A DNA stretch of 64,000 bases from Chthoniobacterales bacterium (GCA_018402585.1 JAGYIO010000006.1:1-64000); one strand, 5' to 3'. Shown: positions 41,216-50,567, counted from the first letter of the stretch. The notes: generated from the sequence alone by a model not told the origin. Numbers and translations are program-made.

Positions 41216-44200
41216 ATGGCTCTCTTCCGCTCCCTGCCGGGCACGCTTTTCCTCGTTGCCGTGGCCGGAGCCGGCCTCTGGGCCGCCCTCACCATCCGCT
41301 TCGAAACGGAACTGCTCCCTGCCCTTCCCCCGGAACTGCCGAGCGTGCGCGGCCTCGCGGCCTTCACCCGCTTGGCCGCCGGCGAAAACGAGGTCTTTGC
41401 CGTAGCCGACCCTCGTCTGCCGCTGGAGGAACGCACCCGCTTGCTGGCCGCCACCCGTGCCGCCTTGACCGCCCTGCCCTCCGTCGCCTCAATCACCACC
41501 CCGGCGGAACAATTCGAAACCCAGTCCGGCACCCTCGCCGCTTGGCTTCTGCTCCAAGCAGACTCATCCGTCCTCGACGGCGTCAACGCCTCACTGGCGC
41601 CCGCCGCGGTGGCACAAAGTCTGCAGAGCCTCCCTGCACAGCTGGCCGGAGCCATCGATCCCTTCGCCATCGTCAGCTTGCAACTCGATCCGCTCGGTCT
41701 CCTGCCCGCGAAAATCGATCCGCCTGACCAGCCCGCTCCCGCTTTTCTTGTCGTAACGCCCTCGTCACCACTCGCGGACAGTGCCGCCGATGACGCCTTC
41801 ATCACCGCCTTGCGTGGCGCCATCCCGGCTGACTCCTCCGGAAAAGTTTTGCTCACCGGTCGCCCGGTTTTCAACGCCGACATCTCCCGCCAAATGCGGG
41901 GCGACATCATCCTTATGGTGGTCGCCGCGGTCTTCCTGCTGGCTGTCGCCTTCTGGATTTTCTACCGCACGCTGCGGCCGCTCGGATGGATCATGTTCCT
42001 CCAATTGTTCGCCCTGCTGGCCGGACTCGTCGCGGCCCGTGTCTTTTTCGGCAGCCTCAATGTCATCAGCATCGGATTTGCCTCCATCCTCCTCGGCGTC
42101 GGCATGGACTACAGTATTCTGGTTTACCACCACTTCGGCTCGCCGCATCGCGATGATCAGTCCGTCTGGCGCACCTTGCGCCGCGCCATTTGGTTCAGCG
42201 CGCTCATCACGGCCGCCGCATTCTACTTTCTCGCCCTCACCTCGTTCCCCGCTCTGCAGCAACTCGGCGTCCTCGTCGGCACCGGGCTCCTCGCCTCAGG
42301 CCTCCTCGCCACATGGCAGCTGCAGATCATCCTTTCCGCCCGCCCCCCGCACGCCCCCCCGATTCTCTTCCGCGCCAGCCGCGGCGCTGCCGGATTGGTC
42401 GAGCGCCACCGCGGCCTGCTCGCCGGCGGGGCGGTCTTCCTCGCGCTGACCATCTTTTGGCTGCAACCTTGGTCGTCCTCCTCCGGATTTTACCAACCCG
42501 GACTCGACCGCCTCCGCCCCGTCGGCAGCGATGCTTACACCGCCCAAGAGTGGCTGCAGGAACTTGATCCCGCCGCCAACGATGCGGTTTATGTGCTGCG
42601 GGCGAAAAACCATGACGTCATCCGCGGCGCCGCGGCCTCCATGGCGGCGCGATTCCCGGACGCCGATCCCGCTGCCCTTCTCGCCCGCATCCCCTCGGAA
42701 TCACAACGTGCGGCGAACCTGCAGGCCTGGAACCCGGACACCACAACGCGTCTGGCCGAAGCCTTCCAGCTTGCCGGCCTCGGTCCCGAATGGTCCGGCC
42801 CCACGCTGCAATTCACCGCCGCGCTCGACGCCGTCGCGCGCGGGGACGACCGCGCCTTTGCCGCTCTCCATCCCCTACTCCGCACCACTGCCGGAAAGGA
42901 TGCCGACGGGGCCTACGCCGTTATTCGCATCCCCGCCGCGGCCACCACCCCGGTGCCGGAAGATGGTTGGAACATCGCTGACGCTGAAATCCTGCCGGTC
43001 AGCTGGATCTCGCTCACCCGGGAAATCACCGCCCTCGCGCAGCACGACTTTCACCGGCTCAGCATCGCTATGCTTGCGGCCATCGTTCTGCTCTGCGCCT
43101 TGGCCCAGCGATCCCTCCGCATGGTCGCGCTCAACCTGCTCGCCATCGTTCTCTCCTCCACCCTCTTTCTCTGGTTGCTGCGGCTGACCGGCACCTCCCT
43201 CAGCCCACTCTCTCTCATCAGCCTGCCCCTGCTGGTCGGACTCGTCGTCGACTACAGCCTGCACGTCCTCATGGCGCTGAAAAACCAACGCGGCGACCTG
43301 GTCAAGACCTACGATCATCTCGCTGCCCCCATCCTGCTCACCGGCATCAGTGCCTGCATCGGCTTCGGTGCCCCCGCCCTGACCGGACAGCCTGCCTTGC
43401 AAAATTTCGGTTTGGTCATGGACTTCGGCATCATGGCAGCAGTTGTCGCCTGTCTGGTTTTGTTGCCGGCCTTTTTTCCCCGCAGCACCAACCACGATTA
43501 TCGCGATCACGGATTCTACCGGTTTTTCTACCGCAAACGCGGATTCGAATGGATTCTTCTCGGTTGGCGATTCCTCGGACGCCGCGGCTCGTGGCTCATT
43601 TCGCGGACGCTCGGACTTTTTTACGCCTTGACCCATCCCGCCACCGTGCGCGCCGTGCGCGACAATCTTGCCATGCTCGATCCGGCCCAAGCCGGCTTTG
43701 CCTCCGCCTGCCGCCTCTTCATGAATCAATCGGAAAATTTTTCCACTTACGGCCGCCTCTCCACGCGCCCGACCTCGGAGGTGGTCGACATGCTCGGTTT
43801 CCGTCAGGGCTTCGAGCACCTGCAACGGGCCCGTGATGGCGGCCAAGGCTGTCTGCTCGTCACCGGGCATCTTGGTTTTTTCGAACTGGGCGGACTCGTC
43901 ATGGCCCAACTCGGCTTTCCCATGACCGCCCTTACCCTGCCGGAACCTTCGACCGCGTTGACCGAATGGCGCGCCGAATTCCGCGCACGCTGGGGCGTCG
44001 AAACCATCGTGGTCGGCAATCATTCGTTCTCCGTCCTCGACATCGTGCGCTCTTTGCAAGGCGGCGCCTTTGTCGCCTCGCTGGCCGACCGTCCCTACGA
44101 TGGCAACAGCGTGGCCGTTGACCTGCCGCACGGACGCATTCGCTTCTCCACCGGCCCCGTCTTGCTCGCCCTGCTCGCCGGCTGCCCGATTATTCCCGTC

Positions 44201-44389
44201 GGCATCACCCGCCAACCCGACGGTCTTTACCACATTGAAGCGCGTGCCTACATCGAGCCGCATTGGCAACCCGAAGGCCGCACCGCCACCCTCGAGCTCT
44301 ACACGCGCGAGGTGGCCGCCGCCCTCGTTCCTCTCTTTGCCGCCTACCCCGAGCAGTGGTATCACTTCACTTCCTTGCGCTGCGAATAA
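41216..44389 (+). CDS. MMPL/RND exporter fused to LpxL-like acyltransferase
   Basis: A 1057-residue protein. Residues 1-760 are an MMPL-type exporter with two membrane bundles: FASILLGVGMDYSILVYHHF in the first and LISLPLLVGLVVDYSLHVLM in the second, each with a large outer loop before it. From about residue 770 a second domain begins (AMLDPAQAGFASACRLFMNQ), with the acyltransferase box GHLGFFELGGL (His near 882) and VASLADRPYDG, typical of LpxL/HtrB-type acyltransferases. Most clusters of this type encode the two as separate genes. The fusion would place chain transfer at the exporter's membrane side. Confidence 0.85.
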   Translation: MALFRSLPGTLFLVAVAGAGLWAALTIRFETELLPALPPELPSVRGLAAFTRLAAGENEVFAVADPRLPLEERTRLLAATRAALTALPSVASITTPAEQFETQSGTLAAWLLLQADSSVLDGVNASLAPAAVAQSLQSLPAQLAGAIDPFAIVSLQLDPLGLLPAKIDPPDQPAPAFLVVTPSSPLADSAADDAFITALRGAIPADSSGKVLLTGRPVFNADISRQMRGDIILMVVAAVFLLAVAFWIFYRTLRPLGWIMFLQLFALLAGLVAARVFFGSLNVISIGFASILLGVGMDYSILVYHHFGSPHRDDQSVWRTLRRAIWFSALITAAAFYFLALTSFPALQQLGVLVGTGLLASGLLATWQLQIILSARPPHAPPILFRASRGAAGLVERHRGLLAGGAVFLALTIFWLQPWSSSSGFYQPGLDRLRPVGSDAYTAQEWLQELDPAANDAVYVLRAKNHDVIRGAAASMAARFPDADPAALLARIPSESQRAANLQAWNPDTTTRLAEAFQLAGLGPEWSGPTLQFTAALDAVARGDDRAFAALHPLLRTTAGKDADGAYAVIRIPAAATTPVPEDGWNIADAEILPVSWISLTREITALAQHDFHRLSIAMLAAIVLLCALAQRSLRMVALNLLAIVLSSTLFLWLLRLTGTSLSPLSLISLPLLVGLVVDYSLHVLMALKNQRGDLVKTYDHLAAPILLTGISACIGFGAPALTGQPALQNFGLVMDFGIMAAVVACLVLLPAFFPRSTNHDYRDHGFYRFFYRKRGFEWILLGWRFLGRRGSWLISRTLGLFYALTHPATVRAVRDNLAMLDPAQAGFASACRLFMNQSENFSTYGRLSTRPTSEVVDMLGFRQGFEHLQRARDGGQGCLLVTGHLGFFELGGLVMAQLGFPMTALTLPEPSTALTEWRAEFRARWGVETIVVGNHSFSVLDIVRSLQGGAFVASLADRPYDGNSVAVDLPHGRIRFSTGPVLLALLAGCPIIPVGITRQPDGLYHIEARAYIEPHWQPEGRTATLELYTREVAAALVPLFAAYPEQWYHFTSLRCE

Positions 44390-44390
44390 C

Positions 44391-45008
44391 ATGAACCCCC
44401 CCGGCATCTTTCTTCTTCTTGCCGTATTAAGCGCAACCGGTCTGGCCCGCGACATTGCATCGTCCGACGCAGTCGTTTTGGAAAAACGCTTTTTCGCCGC
44501 CCAGCAAAAAACCCGCACCCTCGAGGCTGCCTTCACCCAGACCATCTCGGCCCCCGGTCTCGCGAGTCCCACCATCAGCCGCGGACAGCTTTTTTACCGT
44601 GGACCTGACGACCTTCGCATTTCTTATCAAGTCCCACCCGGGGAACTCATGCAGCTCGACGCCGGAACCTTCACCACCATCCGCACGGGCCGTGCTCCCC
44701 TTGCTCGCCCGGCCGGTCATCCCTCCGCCCGGGCGCTCGGCGCCCTGCGCGATATCCTGCGCGGAACTCGCCCGCCGGGGGACATGCAAGTGTCCGTTAC
44801 GCGTCAGGAGGGCAACTACCTCGTCGTCCTTGTTCCCTCGACCCCCGGCAACTTCCAACCAGAACGGATCGAGAACACGATCGATGCGGACACCATGCAA
44901 CTACGCTCCATGAGCCTGAGCTTGCCGCGCGGCACCGTCATGCGGTTCGATTTTTCCGCGGTCCGACGCAACCATCGGTTGCCCGCCACCACTTTCCGTC
45001 TTCCATGA
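44391..45008 (+). CDS. LolA-like outer-membrane lipoprotein carrier
   Basis: A 205-residue secreted protein with signal MNPPGIFLLLAVLSATGLAR. The LolA-like fold is shown by KTRTLEAAFTQTISAPGLAS, RGQLFYRGPDDLRISYQVPP and the late RMSLSLPRG-type strand. Cluster-specific LolA proteins of aryl-polyene loci are thought to ferry the lipid-linked pigment across the periplasm. It follows the exporter by 1 nt and overlaps the dehydratase gene by ATGA. Confidence 0.82.
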   Translation: MNPPGIFLLLAVLSATGLARDIASSDAVVLEKRFFAAQQKTRTLEAAFTQTISAPGLASPTISRGQLFYRGPDDLRISYQVPPGELMQLDAGTFTTIRTGRAPLARPAGHPSARALGALRDILRGTRPPGDMQVSVTRQEGNYLVVLVPSTPGNFQPERIENTIDADTMQLRSMSLSLPRGTVMRFDFSAVRRNHRLPATTFRLP

Positions 45009-45421
45009 ACACACCCCTCACCCCGCACGGACCTGGCTTCCGGTTCATCGACCGCTTCGAGAAACATGACGCCACCAGCGGCACGGGTTGGAAAACCCTC
45101 GACCCCGACTTGCCGTTTTTCGCCGACCATTTTCCCGGACGCCCCCTCATGCCTGCCGTGCTCCTTGTCGAGTGCGCCGCCCAAGCCGCCGGCGTTCTCT
45201 GGATGCAGGATTCCGCGCAACCCGAGACGCCGCTTTTCCTCGCCGGCATCGACCAATTCCGTGTCCTCGGGCCCGTCGCACCCGGGGAAACCCTCGAAAC
45301 ACACATCACCTTGGTCAAGGAACTCGGCGCTCTCGCCCAATTCGAAGCCGAGTCCCGCGTGGCCGATCGCCCCGTGGCCCGCGGACGATTCATGATGAGT
45401 CGGCAACTGGCCGGCGCTTGA
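45005..45421 (+). CDS. Hot-dog 3-hydroxyacyl-ACP dehydratase-like protein
   Basis: A 138-residue FabZ/FabA-like protein. FFADHFPGRPLMPAVLLVEC holds the catalytic His, and AAQAAGVLWM with the helix Glu follows; GIDQFRVLGPVAPGETLETH is the second strand pair. The final G of the usual PG motif is replaced by A (PAVLL). It would dehydrate the 3-hydroxyacyl intermediate to give each double bond of the polyene. No ketoreductase lies in the cluster, so fatty-acid FabG may be borrowed. Confidence 0.82.
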   Translation: MNTPLTPHGPGFRFIDRFEKHDATSGTGWKTLDPDLPFFADHFPGRPLMPAVLLVECAAQAAGVLWMQDSAQPETPLFLAGIDQFRVLGPVAPGETLETHITLVKELGALAQFEAESRVADRPVARGRFMMSRQLAGA

Positions 45422-45471
45422 GCGCGAGAAAATGCCTCCTCATCGCCCCTGCGGTGCGTTGAAATAAAGAA

Positions 45472-46689
45472 GTGTCCGCCACCCCGCCTCCCCAAATCGC
45501 GATCACCGGCCTCGGCTGCGTTACCGCCTTGGGCGGGGATGCGACCTCGACCTGGGAAGCACTCCACACCGGTCGTTCGGCACGTGGCCCCCTGACCGCC
45601 ATCGTCGTCGACGGTTGCCGCGTCACCGAGGGGGCAGAAGCAAGCCTCCCTTCTTGGCCCTCGTGGCCGGAAAAACGCCTGCGACGAGTCAGCCGCTCGA
45701 CCCGTCTCGCCCTGCCGGCCGTCCGTCAGGCCCTGAGCGAAGCCCGCTTGCTCGATGCGAATGACCGCTGCCTGCTGCCCCGACTCGAAATGTCGGTCAG
45801 CACCACCGCCTGCGGCATGGAAAAGGGCGAAGAATTCCTCCGCGCACTCTGGAGCAAGACCCGCACCGGCCAATCCGCGCGCGTCGCCCAATACCAGTCC
45901 CAAGCGCAGACCGGCGCGATCCATGATCTCTTCGGTTTCGACGGACCGGTTATGACAGTGGCCAATGCCTGCGCCGGTGGCGGCAATGCCATCGGCCACG
46001 CCGCGGACCTTATCCGCAGCGGGATGACGGATATCGTCCTGGCCGGCGGCTACGAGGCGCTGAGCGAACTCGTCTTTGCCGGTTTTGACGGACTCCAGTC
46101 TCTTGCACCAGAGGCCTGCCGTCCCTTTGACCGCGGACGCCGCGGACTCATGCTCGGCGAAGGCGCCGCCTTTCTTGTGCTGGAAAATGCCGGCCGTGCC
46201 CGTGCGCGCGGCGCGAAGATCCTTGGGTATCTCGCTGGTTACGGCCAGACCACAGACACCCACCACCTAACCCAACCTGCCCCCGACGGCGCTCCGCTCG
46301 AACGCGCCATGCGGCGCGCACTCGAACAAAGCGGCCTCGACGCGTCTGACGTCGGTTACGTCAACGCCCATGGCACCGGGACGCCCTTCAACGACGGGGC
46401 CGAAGCACAGGCTTTCCACCGCGTCTTCGGCGCCGGCCAAACCAAACTCAGTTCGACCAAAGCCGCTCTCGGCCACACCCTCGGCGCGGCCGGTGCCATC
46501 GAGGCGGTCCTTTGTCTGCTTGCCCTGCAAAGCGGACAACTCGCGCCGCAGATCAATCTTCTCGATCCCGAACCTCTCGTTGCCAAGGCCCTCGTCGGGC
46601 ACGGCGAAAGAGCCGACCTCTCCGCCGCGATGAGCGTAAACCTCGGGTTCGGCGGATCCAACGCCGCAGTCCTTTTCACCCGCGCATGA
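45472..46689 (+). CDS. Beta-ketoacyl-ACP synthase (KS), complete active site
   Basis: A 405-residue FabF-type ketosynthase. The nucleophile is in VANACAGGGNAIGHAA (Cys near 165), the first His in VNAHGTGTPFNDGAEA (near 299), and Lys/His in TKAALGHTLGAAGAIE (near 333). The end is SVNLGFGGSNAAVLF. It starts with GTG at 45472. It elongates the polyene chain by two carbons per round. It overlaps the KS-like gene by 4 nt, as in KS/chain-length-factor pairs. Confidence 0.9.
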   Translation: MSATPPPQIAITGLGCVTALGGDATSTWEALHTGRSARGPLTAIVVDGCRVTEGAEASLPSWPSWPEKRLRRVSRSTRLALPAVRQALSEARLLDANDRCLLPRLEMSVSTTACGMEKGEEFLRALWSKTRTGQSARVAQYQSQAQTGAIHDLFGFDGPVMTVANACAGGGNAIGHAADLIRSGMTDIVLAGGYEALSELVFAGFDGLQSLAPEACRPFDRGRRGLMLGEGAAFLVLENAGRARARGAKILGYLAGYGQTTDTHHLTQPAPDGAPLERAMRRALEQSGLDASDVGYVNAHGTGTPFNDGAEAQAFHRVFGAGQTKLSSTKAALGHTLGAAGAIEAVLCLLALQSGQLAPQINLLDPEPLVAKALVGHGERADLSAAMSVNLGFGGSNAAVLFTRA

Positions 46690-47654
46690 ACCTTTCCCTC
46701 CTCTCCGCGGGCGGCGTTACGCCCGCTGGTCTCGGACCCGATGCGATCACCGCACGCTGGCCGGTCACCGCCACGCACTCCCACGGCGGAGTCCCCGTGC
46801 AAGCCGGCCTGATCGAGCAAAAAGATCCCGCACTCCTCCGCTGGCAAAAGGAACCCCGCCTCCGCCGCGCCAGCCCGATCACCTACTTCATGATCGAGGC
46901 CGTCGAGCAGGCCCTTCAAGGCGCCCCGCACCTTGACCGCGGTCGCACTGGGGTCGTTGCCTCTTTTTTCCTCGGTTGCCTCGTCTACAGCGTTCGTTTC
47001 TACCGCCAGATCACCGAGGAAGGACGCCGCTTTGCCAGTCCTGTCCTCTTTCCCGAAACGGTTTTCAACAGCCCTCTCAGCCATGTGGTCGCCACGCTCG
47101 GCCTCGGGGGGCCGGTCTATTCGCAGATCGGAGACAAAACCTGCTGGGCCTCCGCCCTCCGCACCGCGCAGTGTTGGCTCGCCAATGGCGACTGCGACCA
47201 CGTGATCGTCCTCGCCGCCGAGGAGTTTGATCCGCACGAGGTTGACGCCTTGCAGGCCGGAGGTCTCCTGCGCGGCGGCCTGCAACCGTGTGAGGGCGCC
47301 ATCGCCTTGTTGCTCAGTCCCTCCGCGAACAGCCCCGCGATTGGGACCATCGCCGATGGCTATGACTTTCGCACCCGACAAGAAGGGTTGGAAGCCGCCG
47401 AACGTTGCCTCGCCGAATTCTCGCCGCACACCCCCCTGCTCGATACCGCCACCGGATGGACCCGCACCGCCGCAGCCAAAATCAGCCGCTCCATCATCGG
47501 ACCAAAAGCCACGCTTACCGAAGGCTTCACCCTCTCGGCGGCCGCCGACACCATGCGTGCGCTCGACATCGTGGCCTCCGGGCAATCCCCCGACGTCATC
47601 GTCCCCGTCTGGGGCCTGACCCGGCAGGTGGCGGCCTACCGCGTCACCGCGTAA
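46686..47654 (+). CDS. KS-like partner (Ketoacyl-synt_2 type), His residues missing
   Basis: A 322-residue thiolase-fold protein, starting MNLSLLSAGGVTPAGLGPDA. The active-site helix reads IGDKTCWASALRTAQCWLAN, so a Cys is present, but no HGTGT or KxxxGH segment follows. It is about 80 residues shorter than the KS. It probably forms a heterodimer with the KS and sets chain length or selects the starter, like known chain-length factors. It ends convergent with the flavoprotein gene, overlapping by 19 nt. Confidence 0.75.
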   Translation: MNLSLLSAGGVTPAGLGPDAITARWPVTATHSHGGVPVQAGLIEQKDPALLRWQKEPRLRRASPITYFMIEAVEQALQGAPHLDRGRTGVVASFFLGCLVYSVRFYRQITEEGRRFASPVLFPETVFNSPLSHVVATLGLGGPVYSQIGDKTCWASALRTAQCWLANGDCDHVIVLAAEEFDPHEVDALQAGGLLRGGLQPCEGAIALLLSPSANSPAIGTIADGYDFRTRQEGLEAAERCLAEFSPHTPLLDTATGWTRTAAAKISRSIIGPKATLTEGFTLSAAADTMRALDIVASGQSPDVIVPVWGLTRQVAAYRVTA

Positions 47655-49225
47655 TCCAAGACCTCGGGCCCCGCAACGGCGGCGGGTTCTTCGACCACCT
47701 CTTGCTTCCTTCGTCCCCACGAGCGCCATCCCTCGGTCAGCTCCAGCCACGCCCAACCGGCCAACCCGCCCGCAATAACTTTGAGCAGATAAGGCACGCG
47801 GAAATTGAACCCTGGGAAAAGATCCCGCTGCCGCGCGTTGCTCCGCCCGAAGGTGCCGTTCCTCCGGCGCTCCCGCGCCATGGCGGCAAAGCGCCGGTTG
47901 TAGCCGCGCATCAAGGCAAAGAAAGGACCCGCCTCCCGCGCCGCATAGGGCGGCTCGGCGAACCCCTCTATTCCATCGGAAAACACCGGACGCGCGACAA
48001 ACAGATAGTAAAGGCCGATATCCAGCCGGAAAGCCAAACGCATAATGTCATAGTCGCCCAAGTAGTCGTATTTGTCCTCGTAAAGCGCCTCGAACATGCG
48101 GCGGTAGCTCGTCGTAAAATCCCCGTTGTGCTTGGCCAGCAACGGAGCAAGGTCCTCGCCGGCCCGCCAAGCACGGATCAAACGGACCGCACCGATCGTG
48201 GTGAACGCAATCCAATCCATGCCCGGACTGTAAAGCGGATCGAGAAAGGCCGACGCGTCGCCAGTCAGGACAAACCCGTCCCCCGCCTGCAGGCGCGAGC
48301 AATAGGGCAGATTGCGTCGGAAATGGACGTCACCGCCGACGAACTCCGCACCTGCCATCATCTCCCGGGCCGCAGGGTGCCGGCCGAGAAAATCACGCAA
48401 CTTTTCCCCGACCGGCATCTTGTCATCCGGCCAATCGGCGCAACGCTGGTCCAAGACCACCCCGATACTCGTGTCGCCGCCCTTCAGCGCAATCCACCAA
48501 GCCCACCATCCGTCACCCGCGATGTGGTTTGTCGCGGTGCCGCGGATACCGACATACGAATCTTGCCAACCCTCGTGCCGGCCGGTCAGCTCCGACGCAT
48601 CCCAGTCCCCGGCCCCGCGCCAACGTGACCAGGCGGAAAGCGTGCGATGACGCGTGTTGGGCTCGAGCCAATCGTTGGCCCTGGCCAGCATGGCCTTGAT
48701 CCCCGAGGCATCCACCACCCAACGGGCCCGGACCGTCCGCGCACCGGCCACCGTCTTCACCTCGAGGGTCTGATAACCGCCGGAAGCCAAGGCAACGGAC
48801 GCCACCGTAGCCGGACGCCAAACCTCCGCACCCGCTTCTTCCGCCCGCCGGAGCACTTCTTCGTCCACCACCGAGCGGTCGATGAGGAACGATGGAACGG
48901 TGGACAAATACCGCCCACCGATTTCCGAACAGTCACCGAGATCCTGCGTCTCGCGGTTGGCGAACCAAAAGCGCAGACCGTTCTTGGTCAGCTGCGTCTG
49001 CGTGAGAAACTGCGTCAGCCCGAGCACGCGGCACAAAAAATAGGCACTCACTTCGACCGTTGCCTCACCGACGCGACGCTTGAAAGCCTCGTTCTTCTCG
49101 ATCACCACAATCCGCAGCGCGGGATCCTCGCGCTTGAGTAGGAGCGCCGCCGCCGCGCCACTCAGCGCACCGCCGATCACCGCGACGTCACACTCGGTGA
49201 TCGCCTCTGCCACTGTGTCTTTCAT
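47636..49225 (-). CDS. Second halogenase-like flavoprotein (WAWWIA variant)
   Basis: A 529-residue flavoprotein, starting MKDTVAEAITECDVAVIGGA. The FAD motif is GGALSGAAAALLL, with Ala in place of the third Gly. VGEATVEVSAYFLCRVLGL follows, then DGWWAWWIALKGGDTSIGVV, where the halogenase WxWxIP reads WAWWIA. GFVLTGDASAFLDPLYSPGM is the second FAD site. The C-terminal 120 residues are extra and include a possible membrane segment. Such proteins accompany aryl-polyene and dialkylresorcinol clusters. Halogenase, dehydrogenase and hydroxylase roles are all possible. Confidence 0.72.
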   Translation of the reverse strand: MKDTVAEAITECDVAVIGGALSGAAAALLLKREDPALRIVVIEKNEAFKRRVGEATVEVSAYFLCRVLGLTQFLTQTQLTKNGLRFWFANRETQDLGDCSEIGGRYLSTVPSFLIDRSVVDEEVLRRAEEAGAEVWRPATVASVALASGGYQTLEVKTVAGARTVRARWVVDASGIKAMLARANDWLEPNTRHRTLSAWSRWRGAGDWDASELTGRHEGWQDSYVGIRGTATNHIAGDGWWAWWIALKGGDTSIGVVLDQRCADWPDDKMPVGEKLRDFLGRHPAAREMMAGAEFVGGDVHFRRNLPYCSRLQAGDGFVLTGDASAFLDPLYSPGMDWIAFTTIGAVRLIRAWRAGEDLAPLLAKHNGDFTTSYRRMFEALYEDKYDYLGDYDIMRLAFRLDIGLYYLFVARPVFSDGIEGFAEPPYAAREAGPFFALMRGYNRRFAAMARERRRNGTFGRSNARQRDLFPGFNFRVPYLLKVIAGGLAGWAWLELTEGWRSWGRRKQEVVEEPAAVAGPEVLDYAVTR

Positions 49226-49239
49226 GCCTTGAGGAGAAT

Positions 49240-50253
49240 ATGTGTCTCGACGTGAAGCACGCAATCGTGCAATTCCCCGCCCTCCACATGCGCAAACACT
49301 GGCTCCTCATCCTCCAAGTCGCGCTGTCCGTCTTCCTGCTCTGGAGGATCTTCGGCCACCCGGCCCTGCGCCAGGAAGCATCACGGGTATTCGGGGAAGC
49401 GGATCTCGTCTGGCTACTGGGCGGACTCTTCACCGCCTTGCTCACCGAGTTTCTCTGTGCCGTGCGGTGGTGGCTCATGCTGCGGATCTTCGGCGTGCCC
49501 GTCGGCTTCGGCAGAACCTGCGCCTTCGCCGGAGCCGGACTTTTCTTTTCCCTCGGACTCCCCGGTTCCGGCGGGGGCGATGCCTTCCGCATTCTCTATG
49601 TCATGCGTCTTCATCCGACGCGCAAACTCCGGGCCGCTCTCTCGGTGCTGGCCGACCGCCTGTGCGGACTTTTCGCCTTGCTGCTCACCGTGGTTTTTCC
49701 CGTCTTGCGCCATGCGCAATTCGCGGCGCATCCCGAATCCTACGCCATCCTTGCCGCCGCCGGCACCGTGCTGGTCATCGCCGCCTTCCTTGTCCTCCTC
49801 TGGTGGATGACCACCTGGCCCAGCCTGCACCAAAAGTGGATTCACCTCGCCCCGGCCAAAATTCGTCCCCAAGCCGTGCGACTCGGGCACATCTTCGCGG
49901 GGATGGGAAGTCACCCTCGGCCGGTTTTCACCGCGATCGCGCTTTCCTTCGCCGCCCTCTTGGCCCACTTCACGACCTATTGGTTCAGCGTCCGCGCCTT
50001 CGGCCTGCCGCTTTCGCTCGGCGACATCTTCGCCATCATGCCTCTGGTCGACACCCTCACCATGCTGCCCGTGACCCTTTACGGCATCGGACTACGGGAA
50101 ACGCTCTTCGAATATCTGCTCGGCGGACTCTTCGGCATCGCCCCGGGCGCCGCCACGCTGGCCTCCCTTGGAGGATTCTCCCTTCAAGCCGCCGTCGCCC
50201 TCCTCGGCGGTCTCCTTATTCCCTTCACCGCTCCGCGAAAAACACCCGCTTAA
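49240..50253 (+). CDS. YbhN/AglD-like polytopic membrane protein
   Basis: A 337-residue protein of the UPF0104/LPG_synthase_TM family with about 7-8 membrane segments. LLGGLFTALLTEFLCAVRWW followed by LGLPGSGGGDAFRILYV, ADRLCGLFALLLT and LPVTLYGIGLRETLFEYLLG are family landmarks. Members synthesise or flip lipids. The ATG at 49240 has a strong GAGGAG site; MRKHWLLILQ at 49288 is an alternative. It is divergent from the flavoprotein gene by 14 nt. It may act on the lipid carrier of the pigment. Confidence 0.78.
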   Translation: MCLDVKHAIVQFPALHMRKHWLLILQVALSVFLLWRIFGHPALRQEASRVFGEADLVWLLGGLFTALLTEFLCAVRWWLMLRIFGVPVGFGRTCAFAGAGLFFSLGLPGSGGGDAFRILYVMRLHPTRKLRAALSVLADRLCGLFALLLTVVFPVLRHAQFAAHPESYAILAAAGTVLVIAAFLVLLWWMTTWPSLHQKWIHLAPAKIRPQAVRLGHIFAGMGSHPRPVFTAIALSFAALLAHFTTYWFSVRAFGLPLSLGDIFAIMPLVDTLTMLPVTLYGIGLRETLFEYLLGGLFGIAPGAATLASLGGFSLQAAVALLGGLLIPFTAPRKTPA

Positions 50254-50363
50254 GCCGCAACTATGCAAAACATTCTGCCTTTTCCGGCGCTGCCACAGAG
50301 GCGCGCCCGGGCGGGAGTTGACTCATACCAACGTCCTTTTGCTTTTCTACTATTAATCGAGTG

Positions 50364-50438
50364 GTAGGGCTGGGCCTCCGGACCGGCCGTGTCGAATCCC
50401 AGAGAATGTTCACGGTCGGCCCGGAGGTCCGACCCTAC
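50364..50438. repeat. REP-like imperfect palindrome 1
   Basis: Two 28-nt arms (50364-50391 and 50411-50438) form an inverted repeat with about 23 of 28 positions paired around a 19-nt loop. They begin GTAGGGCTGGGCCTCC and end GGAGGTCCGACCCTAC. GC-rich hairpins of this form are typical of REP/RAYT-type dispersed repeats. It sits in the 314-bp gap 50254-50567 between the YbhN-like and acyl-AMP ligase genes, where no gene was seen. Confidence 0.7.
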
Positions 50439-50465
50439 CCGGGAGCCGAAGGACAAAATCCCAAG

Positions 50466-50525
50466 GCGACGGTGACACCGCCACTACGCCTCCAAACGAC
50501 ATTGTAGCGGCGGCGTCCCCGCGGC
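50466..50525. repeat. REP-like imperfect palindrome 2
   Basis: GGTGACACCGCCACTAC at 50471-50487 pairs with GTAGCGGCGGCGTCCC at 50504-50519, with mismatches. It lies 28 bp from palindrome 1 and differs from it in sequence. The two together fill the intergenic region and could act as a bidirectional transcription barrier. Confidence 0.55.
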
Positions 50526-50567
50526 CGGTGCCCTGCTCGTATTCGCGCCCGTTTTGAATTTTCACGC

